From: CAZJLN01 sp964540765
Lineage (GTDB): Bacteria; Chloroflexota; Anaerolineae; Anaerolineales; Anaerolineaceae
NCBI GenBank assembly: GCA_964540765.1
Contig: CAZINW010000012.1
Coordinates: 1 to 51,696 of the forward strand
Length of the DNA: 51,696 nt
Direction of reading: 5' to 3'
Made by a program: the position numbers and the translations under genes. The notes below the pieces were generated by a model. It searched no databases. It was given only the letters and a program-made list of their open reading frames with translations, and had not been told where the DNA came from. Below, piece after piece: positions 16,622 through 24,681 of this stretch (the stretch's first letter is position 1; every line of letters begins with the position of its first letter).

Positions 16622-17962
16622 ATGCCCGTATATGTTAATATAATTATCATTGCTATTCTCTTCTTTTTTAATGCCATCTTTGCCATGTATGAGATTGCCA
16701 TGGTGTCCGCAAGAAAAACACGTCTCCAGCAGCGCAGTGATGATGGTAGCCGGGGTGCAAATGATGCGCTTGAATTATTGAAGGATCCAGATCAACAGTA
16801 CCTGTCTACTGTTCAAATTATGATCACGTTGATTGACACCCTCGCAGGTGGCATTGGTGGTGCCATGCTGGCAAGCCCGCTGGCCGAGCTAATGAGCAAG
16901 GTTGCCTGGTTGGCGCCCTATGCTGGGACGATCTCATTGATATTAGTAGTGATCGTGATTACCTACTTTTCGATCGTGATGGGTGAATTGATCCCCAAAC
17001 GCCTGGCAGTCAGTAAACCGGAAAATGTTGTAACTCAGTTATCACCCGCAATGCGCACTCTCACAAAGGTATTTAGACATTTGACAAAGTTTTTGAGTGC
17101 ATCAACAAATCTGGGACTAAAAATCTTGCGGATCAATACCGACCGGGAACCCATGATCACGGAAGATGAGATCAAGGTTTACATCGAACAGGGTCGGGAT
17201 ATCGGTGTCATTGAGGAAGCTGAAAAGGAGATGTTTTCAGGTGTCTTTCGCCTGGGAGATCGTCGTGTGGATGCCCTGATGACCCCCCGGACGGAAATCG
17301 CCTGGGTGGATGTGGAAGATACGCCTGAAATGATCATTGAAACCCTGCTGAACAGTGAATTTTCACGGATTCCAGTGGCAAAGGGAAACCTTGATGAGGT
17401 CATTGGCGTGTTGGATGTCAAAGACCTGCTGGGGATAGATTTGCAGGCAAGCGATTTTAGAATTGAAGATCATGCCAAACCTACGTTGTTCATCCCCGAG
17501 AATACGCCAGCATTGAAAGCCCTGGAGATTTTCCGTAACTCTGGCATGCACAATGCGCTTGTGATTGATGAGTATGGTGGTTTGCAGGGTATTGTAACGC
17601 TTTACGATGTGCTTGAGGCGATCGTTGGGGATATCCCACAGAATAGCGAAGATAAAGACCAGATGGCAGTCCAGCGTGCAAATGGTTCCTGGCTTTTTGA
17701 CGGCATGATCGTGATCGATGAATTGAAAGAGATTTTGGATATTGATATCCTCCCAGATGAAGAAAGGGCTGGTTTCCAAACCCTGAGCGGATTTATTATG
17801 AGCCAGTTGGGAAGTATTCCGAAAACCGGTCAGTTGTTTGACTGGGAGAAATATCGCTTTGAAGTGGTTGACATGGACGGCAGGCGGGTGGATAAAGTGA
17901 TGGTAACGATCCTGCCTGATGACAGGGAAATTAATGCATCAGAGGAAAGATCATCAAAGTAA
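16622..17962 (+). CDS. CorC/CNNM-type membrane protein (DUF21, CBS pair, CorC_HlyC domain)
   Basis: This 446-residue protein carries an N-terminal DUF21 domain with three to four hydrophobic segments (about 1-190), two CBS domains (about 205-335, including TPRTEIAWVD and VIDEYGGLQGIVTL) and a C-terminal transporter-associated domain (about 350-435). Family members take part in Mg2+ or Co2+ efflux and sense nucleotides through the CBS pair; the ion here is inferred. I chose ATG 16622 over the in-frame TTG 16595 because AGGAAAG lies 11 bases before it and the next residues begin the first membrane helix. Confidence 0.9.
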   Translation: MPVYVNIIIIAILFFFNAIFAMYEIAMVSARKTRLQQRSDDGSRGANDALELLKDPDQQYLSTVQIMITLIDTLAGGIGGAMLASPLAELMSKVAWLAPYAGTISLILVVIVITYFSIVMGELIPKRLAVSKPENVVTQLSPAMRTLTKVFRHLTKFLSASTNLGLKILRINTDREPMITEDEIKVYIEQGRDIGVIEEAEKEMFSGVFRLGDRRVDALMTPRTEIAWVDVEDTPEMIIETLLNSEFSRIPVAKGNLDEVIGVLDVKDLLGIDLQASDFRIEDHAKPTLFIPENTPALKALEIFRNSGMHNALVIDEYGGLQGIVTLYDVLEAIVGDIPQNSEDKDQMAVQRANGSWLFDGMIVIDELKEILDIDILPDEERAGFQTLSGFIMSQLGSIPKTGQLFDWEKYRFEVVDMDGRRVDKVMVTILPDDREINASEERSSK

Positions 17963-18018
17963 TTTGCCTGCTGACGCCTGTTCTTATGAGATCATCCAAC
18001 TTGATTTTGAATGAATAA

Positions 18019-18040
18019 GATCCATTGTGAGGGATCGTTT
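18019..18040. terminator. Weak hairpin between convergent genes
   Basis: GATCC at 18019-18023 pairs with GGATC at 18032-18036 and is followed by GTTTT. A five-base-pair stem is marginal. Its placement between the convergent CorC-like and methyltransferase genes is the main reason to list it. Confidence 0.28.
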
Positions 18041-18043
18041 TCG

Positions 18044-18952
18044 CTATCTCTCCATTTGTGAAGTCCACCTTGCGAAGAGCGCATGTGAAATGATGTGCCC
18101 GGCGCTTTCTTCGATGCTAACCAGTTCCCCTGCATGCATCTGACCTTGAAGTCCCTTTGTTATCTCCTGCATTGCCTGCCAGGCAATAACGGATGATGCT
18201 TGGATGGCATAGGCTGTCAGGACAATGAAAACCGGATTTTCGCTGAGCACGCCGCGGCAGGCCTGCAGCAAGCCGGGCAAATTTTTATAGAAATCCCATA
18301 CTTTGCCATCGGAGCCCCGTCCAAATTTTGGCGGATCAAGGATCAGTCCATCGTAACAGTTGCCACGCCTGGCTTCATGCAGAGTAAATTTAAGCGCATC
18401 CTCGGCAATCCAGCGCACAGGAGCATGCGTAAGGTTGGATAAGCTGAGGTTGAGATTAGCCCAGCTGAGCGCGTGTTTGGAAGAATCCACATGGGTGACC
18501 TGGGCACCAGCTTTGGCTGCCGCAAGCGTGGCAAGACCGGTGTAGCCAAAGAGGTTCAATACTTTAAGGGGTTTATGTGATTGTCTGATCCGGTTTGTGA
18601 TCCAATCCCAGTGACTGGCTTGTTCAGGGAAGACGCCTATATGGCGTGAAGAGGATAATTGCACCTGGAATTTCAATTCTTTATAAGACAACTGCCATGA
18701 TTTCTCAATCGGTTTGAAGAAATGCCATTGACCGCCGTATTCGCTCTGGTTTTCCTGCACGATCGCATCAGCAGCCTGCCAGGCTTCTTTTGTTAAGGTT
18801 TTTGACCAAATAACTTGGGGCTCAGGGCGGATGAGGGTATGGGGTCCAAAACGCTCCAATGTTTTTCCGTCGCCACTATCTAAAAGCTGGTAGTCCTGCC
18901 AGCCTTGAGCGGTTTCCAATGAAATTGTGGGAAGTTCTCGAAATTCAGTCAT
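18044..18952 (-). CDS. RlmI-like class I SAM-dependent methyltransferase (COG1092 type)
   Basis: About 302 residues with a short N-terminal beta region (DYQLLDSGDGKTLERFG), then a Rossmann methyltransferase domain: LNLFGYTGLATLAAAKAGA, VDSSKHAL, AEDALKF and the catalytic DPPKFGRG. This is the fold of 23S rRNA cytosine methyltransferases RlmI/RlmK. It is shorter than RlmI (about 396) and lacks a recognisable PUA domain, so the target is uncertain. ATG 18952 is preferred because AGGTGA lies eight bases upstream. GTG 18964 would overlap the UbiA-family stop by four bases and is the alternative. It is the second gene of a minus-strand pair. Confidence 0.83.
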   Translation of the reverse strand: MTEFRELPTISLETAQGWQDYQLLDSGDGKTLERFGPHTLIRPEPQVIWSKTLTKEAWQAADAIVQENQSEYGGQWHFFKPIEKSWQLSYKELKFQVQLSSSRHIGVFPEQASHWDWITNRIRQSHKPLKVLNLFGYTGLATLAAAKAGAQVTHVDSSKHALSWANLNLSLSNLTHAPVRWIAEDALKFTLHEARRGNCYDGLILDPPKFGRGSDGKVWDFYKNLPGLLQACRGVLSENPVFIVLTAYAIQASSVIAWQAMQEITKGLQGQMHAGELVSIEESAGHIISHALFARWTSQMER

Positions 18953-18960
18953 GATAATTT

Positions 18961-19869
18961 TCACCTGAAGAATTTGATGATTGAAGGAATGATAAATTGC
19001 ATGAACAACGACAGGGCAGCAGCTTTTTCAACTGCACGGTAAAATGGCTCCTGGATATCCAAAAGCGTGCATTTTTGGCGAATTCTTTTGATCAGAGGAA
19101 GCATAAAGATTATTGTCAGCACTCCCATCAGGGCAAAGATCTCCAAAAGAATAACCTTGAGAAAGAAAATTGTAATTACACCTGATATCATCCCGGCTGA
19201 CAGAGTCAGAATCATGATGAAATGGATGATCCTCTCAGATCGAAAAGTGGAAACCGGGGGAGGTTGAAATTTTCTCTGGTTATCTGGATCGTTAATGACT
19301 AAAGACAAGGCTTGGTAGACACTGAGGTTGACCACAAACAGCAGGGTGAAGAGGAGTCGGTTATTAAAGTTTGGTTGAAAGGCAAAAAACCCTGAAAGAA
19401 TCTGCAGACCAGTAAAAAGAGAGAACTGGATCAGCAGATCAAGCAAAGGAATTCTTATGAACCGGCGCATGCGGTGCACAAAGAATAATCCCAAAACCAT
19501 GCAGGAAACACCCCATACCAATGGCTTCCACCCTGTTTGGCCCCAAATACCCAAAACAGAAAACAAAATGACAGCCAACAATGCAACCAGGACTGAAGCA
19601 AAACGGGCAAGTTGCTGGGAAAGATCGCCTGCTGAAACAGGGTTGTAATAGACCTGTTTGTCTAAAAGGGCATCGTCTGGTGCATTGATGACATCTTTGA
19701 TCATGAAGCAAAAGGCAACCGATAACCAGTTGGCAGCAAGAATGAATGGCAGCCGCCAATCCAATGAGCCATCAGCAGCAGCGATACCCAGAAATGTAGT
19801 GATGACTACACTATAAGTATACCGATCAGAATGAGTTAGATGAAAAATGCCTTTGATTTTATCTTTCAT
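18961..19869 (-). CDS. UbiA-family prenyltransferase-like membrane protein, degenerate motif
   Basis: The 302-residue protein has about eight hydrophobic helices and the UbiA-like sequence IKDVINAPDDALLDK at about 57-71, followed by NPVSAG. The canonical first motif NDxxDxxxD is changed to Lys58-Asp59, Asn62 and Asp66, so two of the four signature residues are substituted. Family members attach prenyl chains to aromatic or sugar-phosphate acceptors; activity and substrate here are doubtful. ATG 19869 is chosen over TTG 19875. The downstream methyltransferase is immediately adjacent. Confidence 0.72.
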   Translation of the reverse strand: MKDKIKGIFHLTHSDRYTYSVVITTFLGIAAADGSLDWRLPFILAANWLSVAFCFMIKDVINAPDDALLDKQVYYNPVSAGDLSQQLARFASVLVALLAVILFSVLGIWGQTGWKPLVWGVSCMVLGLFFVHRMRRFIRIPLLDLLIQFSLFTGLQILSGFFAFQPNFNNRLLFTLLFVVNLSVYQALSLVINDPDNQRKFQPPPVSTFRSERIIHFIMILTLSAGMISGVITIFFLKVILLEIFALMGVLTIIFMLPLIKRIRQKCTLLDIQEPFYRAVEKAAALSLFMQFIIPSIIKFFR

Positions 19870-19898
19870 GGTCAAACATACATTAGCCTTGAAAATAA

Positions 19899-19907
19899 AG
19901 TATACCA
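19899..19907 (-). promoter_or_regulatory. Extended -10 promoter for the UbiA-family gene
   Basis: On the minus strand TGGTATACT gives a TGn-extended -10 hexamer, 29 bases before the ATG at 19869. No clear -35 is present. The 19870-20053 gap separates divergent genes; it also holds the plus-strand promoter palindrome at 20015-20026. Confidence 0.5.
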
Positions 19908-20014
19908 GCTAACCTCTCTCAACCTCCTCATATTGATGGCTGCGGATGACCACAGTGGAGCCTGTCAGCGAGAGATAAAAGGTTTTAATTGATCAACAGA
20001 ATCCAATGATTTTG

Positions 20015-20026
20015 TGATTATAATCA
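20015..20026 (+). promoter_or_regulatory. TATAAT -10 embedded in a perfect 12-bp palindrome
   Basis: TGATTATAATCA is its own reverse complement and contains TATAAT at 20019-20024, upstream of the aminotransferase gene at 20054. The outer bases TTTG/AAAC extend the symmetry imperfectly. A dimeric repressor site overlapping the -10 is possible. The symmetry could also be incidental, since TATAAT is nearly self-complementary. Confidence 0.5.
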
Positions 20027-20053
20027 AAACACCTTCAAGACACAGGAGATGAC

Positions 20054-21214
20054 ATGAACTTTGATGAAATCATTGATCGTCGCAGCAACGAAAGTGTAAA
20101 ATGGCATTTCTTTGAGGAAGATGTCTTGCCTTTATGGGTGGCAGATATGGATTTTAAATGTCCACAGGCTGTCATGGATGCGCTGCATGAACGTGTAGAC
20201 CATGGCATTTTTGGCTATGGATTGCCACCAAAGGATCTGCCAGAGATTGTTGTTGAAAGGATGGAGCGACTTTACAACTGGAAAATCCAGGAAGGAGCTG
20301 TAGGTTTTGTGCCGGGATGCGTAACCGGGTTCAACCTGGTAATTCGGGCGATTTGCCAACCAGGCGATTCTGTGATCATCCAAACCCCTGTATATCCGCC
20401 CTTTCTAACGGCTCCGGAGGCGGCGGGTGCGAAACGGATTGACAATCAATTGATCCAAAACACTGATGGCAGCTATGAGGTTGATTTTGATCGGTTTGAA
20501 GCGCAAATTGTCGAAAATCAGGTGAAATTATTCATCCTCTGCAATCCGCACAACCCGGTGGGGAGGGTTTTTAGGCGCGCAGAGCTGCAAAGAATGGCGG
20601 AGATCTGCCTGGCACATGATGTGGTCGTCTGTTCTGATGACATTCACTGTGATTTGATCTTCTCTGGTCATCACCATATTCCAATGGCGTCGCTGAGCCA
20701 TGAAATTGCAGCGAAAACGATCACGCTGATGGCACCTTCAAAGACATACAATATCGCCGGACTGCATGCGTCTGTGGCGATCATTGAAGACCCAGAGTTA
20801 GCTAGGAAATTTAAGCTTGCACGGCACGGATTGGTGGGCAATCCTGGTTTGCTGGGACTGACGGCTGCCCGGGCTGCCTATTTGCATGGCGATGATTGGT
20901 TAAAAGCTATGATGAACTACCTGGAAGCCAACCGGGACTGGTTGTATGATGTCATCAAAGATCAATTCCCTGGCATCAAGATGGCAAAACCGGAAGGCAC
21001 GTTCCTGGCGTGGTTGGATTGCACGAATTTGGGAATCAAACCAAGCCCTTATACGTTTTTCCTGGAGAAAGCCAGGGTCGGGCTGAATGATGGGAGTGCA
21101 TTCGGACTACATGAAAATGATTTTGTGCGTTTAAATTTTGCATCACCGCGCTCAATATTGAATGAAGCCATTCATAGAATGCGGAACGCATTAATTTCCG
21201 AAGGATACATTTAA
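20054..21214 (+). CDS. patB: PatB/MalY-family PLP-dependent C-S lyase (aminotransferase fold)
   Basis: A 386-residue class I/II aminotransferase-fold enzyme of the MalY/PatB group, which act as cystathionine or cysteine beta-lyases. Diagnostic segments are LPLWVADMDF near the start, ILCNPHNPVGR, SDDIHCDLIF and the pyridoxal-phosphate lysine in APSKTYNIAGL. Such enzymes yield homocysteine, pyruvate and ammonia from cystathionine. That would feed the methionine genes at the start of the window, but a link is only inferred. AGGAG lies at 20045-20049, a good ribosome site. A palindromic promoter lies upstream. Confidence 0.91.
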   Translation: MNFDEIIDRRSNESVKWHFFEEDVLPLWVADMDFKCPQAVMDALHERVDHGIFGYGLPPKDLPEIVVERMERLYNWKIQEGAVGFVPGCVTGFNLVIRAICQPGDSVIIQTPVYPPFLTAPEAAGAKRIDNQLIQNTDGSYEVDFDRFEAQIVENQVKLFILCNPHNPVGRVFRRAELQRMAEICLAHDVVVCSDDIHCDLIFSGHHHIPMASLSHEIAAKTITLMAPSKTYNIAGLHASVAIIEDPELARKFKLARHGLVGNPGLLGLTAARAAYLHGDDWLKAMMNYLEANRDWLYDVIKDQFPGIKMAKPEGTFLAWLDCTNLGIKPSPYTFFLEKARVGLNDGSAFGLHENDFVRLNFASPRSILNEAIHRMRNALISEGYI

Positions 21215-21219
21215 GCTCC

Positions 21220-21849
21220 GTGGATAATTTGACTCCGGCTCCAAAGACTGGGAAGGGAAAGAAACCAGTAAAACATGGAAAGATATTTACATGGGTAATC
21301 ATTCTCATCATATTAGCCCTTTTATTGGGTACCCTTGGATTACGCGCCATTGGAGCGGTCCTGATCATCGCTGACCCTTTGCATGAAGCGGATGCAGCGG
21401 TCGCGCTCACCGGCGATGAGGGAGACCGGGTCAGTGCTGCGATAGAGCTTTACAAGAGCGGGTATGTAGACGCAATATTTATAACCTTCACAGACCCTGT
21501 TACACGCGACACACTGGTGAATGCTGCCCAGTGGGGGGGATTTCCATCTCAAAATATCCATGTCACTGAGATGACAGTGTCCAACACAGTGGATGAAGCC
21601 CGTGCTGTAAGACAACTGGCACAGAACGAGAATATTGATTCTCTGATCATCATCACCGATCCGTATCACACCTTGCGCACGCGGGTGATCTTCAGGCGTG
21701 AATTGAAAGGGAGTAATATTGCACTTCAGGTAAGACCTGTTTCAGGACACTGGTATCGCTCCAATACATGGTGGAAGAGCGAAGAAGGCATTCGCTATAC
21801 ATTTTCAGAGTACGTGAAGATAATCCTGTATTTCTTTGGAGTCAATTAA
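21220..21849 (+). CDS. YdcF/DUF218-type membrane-anchored protein
   Basis: A 209-residue protein with a basic cytosolic N-terminus, one membrane helix (about 22-48) and a DUF218 domain: ADAAVALTGDEGDRVSAAIELYKSGY, TVDEARAVRQLA and ITDPYHTLRTR. The family (SanA, YdcF, ElyC) lies at the cell envelope and is linked to barrier or peptidoglycan-precursor functions, without a settled reaction. The start appears to be GTG 21220, five bases after the aminotransferase stop, with no clear ribosome site. The two are probably co-transcribed. Confidence 0.8.
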   Translation: MDNLTPAPKTGKGKKPVKHGKIFTWVIILIILALLLGTLGLRAIGAVLIIADPLHEADAAVALTGDEGDRVSAAIELYKSGYVDAIFITFTDPVTRDTLVNAAQWGGFPSQNIHVTEMTVSNTVDEARAVRQLAQNENIDSLIIITDPYHTLRTRVIFRRELKGSNIALQVRPVSGHWYRSNTWWKSEEGIRYTFSEYVKIILYFFGVN

Positions 21850-21878
21850 ACAAAAACAGACCGCAGCACGGTCTGTTT
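21847..21878 (-). terminator. Intrinsic terminator of the cold-shock gene
   Basis: A perfect 10-bp stem pairs 21854-21863 with 21869-21878 around CAGCA. On the minus strand it is followed by a T-rich stretch, which fits termination of the cold-shock gene starting at 22120. It may also slow plus-strand transcripts from the YdcF gene, although no T tract follows on that side. Confidence 0.8.
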
Positions 21879-21904
21879 GAATATTCGATTGTTGCTAAAG
21901 ATGT

Positions 21905-22120
21905 TTATGCGGTGACAATGATGACATCGGCGGCTTGCAAGCCTTTGGGGCCTTCTTCAACGGAAAACTCGACCGTCTGTCCTTCTTTTAATCTTTTATA
22001 TCCTTCCATTTGAATTGCTGAGAAATGGACGAAAACATCGCTGCCATCCTCACGACCAATAAAACCATAGCCCTTGGGGGCACTGAACCATTTGATAGTT
22101 CCTTGAAAACGTTCAGACAT
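21905..22120 (-). CDS. csp: Cold-shock domain protein (CspA family)
   Basis: A 71-residue single cold-shock domain that binds single-stranded RNA and DNA and relieves RNA structure. RNP1 is KGYGFIG and RNP2 is VFVHF, with the typical GTIKWFS opening. GGAG eight bases before the ATG is a good ribosome site. It is monocistronic, with its own promoter and terminator. The 5' leader of about 56 bases could carry temperature-responsive structure, but I see no clear fold. Confidence 0.97.
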   Translation of the reverse strand: MSERFQGTIKWFSAPKGYGFIGREDGSDVFVHFSAIQMEGYKRLKEGQTVEFSVEEGPKGLQAADVIIVTA

Positions 22121-22182
22121 TCTTACACTCCACTTTCTTACATATAAAAAATTATTTGCTTTTCATACAAAGCAGGGTTTTT

Positions 22183-22211
22183 AATTTATCATTGTATTAA
22201 GAACATGTCAA
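22183..22211 (-). promoter_or_regulatory. Promoter of the cold-shock gene
   Basis: On the minus strand TTGACA (22211-22206) is followed after 17 bases by TAAATT (22188-22183). The -35 is a perfect consensus. It predicts a leader of roughly 56 bases. The 22121-22292 gap also contains TATAAG at 22269-22274, which could serve the divergent methyltransferase gene. Confidence 0.62.
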
Positions 22212-22292
22212 GTAAAATTTTACATGAAAGGATAAGGATCGTCATATGTTACTATCCATGATATCTGCTATAAGAAAGCAGGTAACTTGCCA

Positions 22293-23114
22293 ATGAAAAT
22301 GAACAACCCTTTGTATCTGCGCAAGCATCAGTATGCTGACCCGCAAAACCTGAATGCTCGCATCCTCATTCACAGCCACTTTAGTATTGGAACGGAAAGC
22401 TGGGCAGATTTCATCTTTCGGCATTTTGCGATTGAGGGCAGCATGAATATCCTTGCGCTGGGTTGTGGCAATGCAACCCAGTGGCAAATAAATCAGGATA
22501 GATTTCCACCAGACACTCGAATCACATTGACCGACCTAAGCATGGGGATGATCCATCCAGCTCCCCCTTCGCTTCTGAAAGACCATCGCTTTAGCTTTTT
22601 ATGCTGTGATATTCAGCAGACGCCTTTTTTGGATCGTTATTTTGACCGGGTAACTGCCAATCACATGCTTTATCATGTACCGGATATTTTAACTGGATTG
22701 AAAGAAGTCAGCAGGGTGATCAAGCCTGAAGGGATTTTCATGGCGGCAACCAATGGCGAAACGCATATGATCGATCTATATGAACTTTTGGAAGCCTTTG
22801 AGCCTGCTTACCATCCTGATGATGCCAAGCATACGCGCTTCAGCATTGAAAATGGATTTGAGATTCTCAAGCAGGTGTTTTCAGAGGTGAAATTCAAGAC
22901 ATATGAGAGTAATCTATGGGTAACGGATGCACAGCTTTTGGTCGATTATGTTTATTCCATGTGGGATGCAGAAGAGGTTATTCCTGATGCAAGCAGGGGA
23001 GAAATGAACCAATACTTTCAAAACATGATTGATACGGATGGAGGCATATTCATCAGGAAATCCACAGGCATCTTTTTGGCCAGCCAGAGTTCGAAAATTA
23101 TTAACTCAATTTGA
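22293..23114 (+). CDS. Class I SAM-dependent methyltransferase
   Basis: A 273-residue methyltransferase with the SAM-binding glycine-rich loop ILALGCGNATQWQ (about 53-65), an acidic strand end (LTDLSMGMI), the DRVTANHMLYHVPD segment and the motif-II-like GLKEVSRVIKPEGIF. The substrate is not evident. ATG 22293 is preferred to an in-frame TTG six bases earlier; AGG about ten bases upstream is a weak ribosome site. Its 3' end overlaps the convergent lipoprotein gene by nine bases. Confidence 0.85.
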   Translation: MKMNNPLYLRKHQYADPQNLNARILIHSHFSIGTESWADFIFRHFAIEGSMNILALGCGNATQWQINQDRFPPDTRITLTDLSMGMIHPAPPSLLKDHRFSFLCCDIQQTPFLDRYFDRVTANHMLYHVPDILTGLKEVSRVIKPEGIFMAATNGETHMIDLYELLEAFEPAYHPDDAKHTRFSIENGFEILKQVFSEVKFKTYESNLWVTDAQLLVDYVYSMWDAEEVIPDASRGEMNQYFQNMIDTDGGIFIRKSTGIFLASQSSKIINSI

Positions 23115-23858
23115 AGTTTGAAGGCAGAGCAGAAGTTGTAAAAGACTACCCCGGGGTTCGCTGTGCGTAATGGCGCGCACAGGCTGCTCCATGGAAATTG
23201 CCTGGCTTGAAGCATCAGAGATTTCTAAAACCTTTACTTTAAGATCAACCAGGGATTCAAGCATATACCCGATCGCTCCAGGGTTTGATGAGACTTCAGA
23301 GATCATATCTTGATTGGATGCGACCTTCGTGCCTTGTGAATTGATGCCCTTCTCCAGCGCAAGGGAAAGGGATAATACCCTGCTCAGGTCGTTGTTATTC
23401 TCAAATTGAATTGCATGGATCGGCATTTCATATCCGTTGTTTTGAGCTTCAATCAGCTGATTCCAATTGTTGACTTCACCAGAAAATATCAATTGAAGAT
23501 TCTCACGGGATATCTCTTTTAGGGGGTTGCCTGAATGGGTGACAACCACCAGGCGATCATCATCCAGGATACTGACATTGGTTTCATTGTCCTGTTTGGG
23601 GCCGAAGCGCATGATCAGGTCTGCGCCATTTTGGTCGAGATCATCCGGCGAAGTAATTTTAATGCTGATGCTGGTGCCTGAAAGGTTTAAGGCACAAGCC
23701 TGCAGAGCCGGCTGCCAGTATATCAGCGAGGGGGTTATCTGCACTCGAATGATTTCAGTTGGCTCCTGTGTGGCTGACAGGGGCAGGGTAGAACAGGCTG
23801 CCAGCAGGATCAGAATGGTGAATGACAAAAAAATTAAAATCCAGGGTTTAGCGCACAT
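23106..23858 (-). CDS. PstS-like periplasmic-binding-protein lipoprotein
   Basis: This 250-residue protein has an N-terminal lipoprotein signal with LAAC (Cys22) and a single substrate-binding-protein-like domain. Segments such as LVVVTHSGNPLKEISRENLQLIFSGEVNNWNQL are typical of the phosphate-binding PBP-like superfamily. It could bind phosphate or another small anion. No transporter permease or ATPase is adjacent, so it may be a sensor or an orphan binding protein. It starts within the uppP end (11-base overlap) and converges with the methyltransferase gene. Confidence 0.8.
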   Translation of the reverse strand: MCAKPWILIFLSFTILILLAACSTLPLSATQEPTEIIRVQITPSLIYWQPALQACALNLSGTSISIKITSPDDLDQNGADLIMRFGPKQDNETNVSILDDDRLVVVTHSGNPLKEISRENLQLIFSGEVNNWNQLIEAQNNGYEMPIHAIQFENNNDLSRVLSLSLALEKGINSQGTKVASNQDMISEVSSNPGAIGYMLESLVDLKVKVLEISDASSQAISMEQPVRAITHSEPRGSLLQLLLCLQTSN

Positions 23859-24669
23859 ATTGAACTATCAGAACAATGACTGACAACAAAAAAAGGTAAA
23901 TTGAAAAATATGCCATTGGCTGTTTTGTGAGGAAGCGCATCAGCCATGCAATGGCAAAGTAACCCACAACGGCTGAAACGATAAAACCGATGATCATCAC
24001 TGGCAGGAAGCTGACAAGAGATGGGAGTTGGAACAAGTCAAGCGCTGCCAGGAGACCAGCAGCAGCCATAATCGGGACGGACATCAGGAATGAAAACCTT
24101 GCGGCGGTTTTCCGGTCAAGCTGACGCAGCAATCCTCCTGAAATCGTGCTGCCAGAGCGGGAGATGCCCGGGAGTACAGCAACCGCCTGGAAAAGACCCA
24201 TGATGAGTGCATCCTTAAAATTCAGCTCTTCCGATTTTCTTGTCTTTTTCCCGAAATGTTCTGCAAGGACCATTAAAAGCGCAGTGATCATCAACATCAG
24301 TGCCACCAGAACCGGATTGCTAAATGCAGATTCGACCTGATCCTTAAAAAATAATCCGATCAGACCTGCCGGTATGGTGGCGAGAATGATCATCCAGGCT
24401 GTGCGGCTGTCATAATCCTGAAAGGGTTGATGGTGTGCAATTCCTTGAAAAAATGCCTTGATGATCGCAAGCAGATCCTTACGAAAGTAAATGATCACGG
24501 CAACAAGCGTGCCTAATTGTACAAGCACATTAAAAACGAAAGCTTCCTGCTCATCCAGTTTCCAGTTGAATAAGAAAGGCACGAGCACGAGATGGGCTGA
24601 GGAAGAGATGGGCAGAAATTCTGTAAGTCCTTGAACCATCCCGAGAAGAATGGCCTGAATGATTGTCAT
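23848..24669 (-). CDS. uppP: Undecaprenyl-diphosphatase UppP (BacA)
   Basis: A 273-residue polytopic membrane phosphatase that converts undecaprenyl pyrophosphate to the monophosphate, regenerating the lipid carrier for peptidoglycan and surface-glycan synthesis. Both signature motifs are present: LTEFLPISSSAHL near residues 15-27 and PGISRSGST near 165-173. AGGAG lies about ten bases before the ATG. It follows tgt by 12 bases and overlaps the lipoprotein gene. It is relevant to the lipid-carrier genes upstream on the same strand. Confidence 0.96.
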   Translation of the reverse strand: MTIIQAILLGMVQGLTEFLPISSSAHLVLVPFLFNWKLDEQEAFVFNVLVQLGTLVAVIIYFRKDLLAIIKAFFQGIAHHQPFQDYDSRTAWMIILATIPAGLIGLFFKDQVESAFSNPVLVALMLMITALLMVLAEHFGKKTRKSEELNFKDALIMGLFQAVAVLPGISRSGSTISGGLLRQLDRKTAARFSFLMSVPIMAAAGLLAALDLFQLPSLVSFLPVMIIGFIVSAVVGYFAIAWLMRFLTKQPMAYFSIYLFLLSVIVLIVQYVR

Positions 24670-24681
24670 AATTATATTCTC

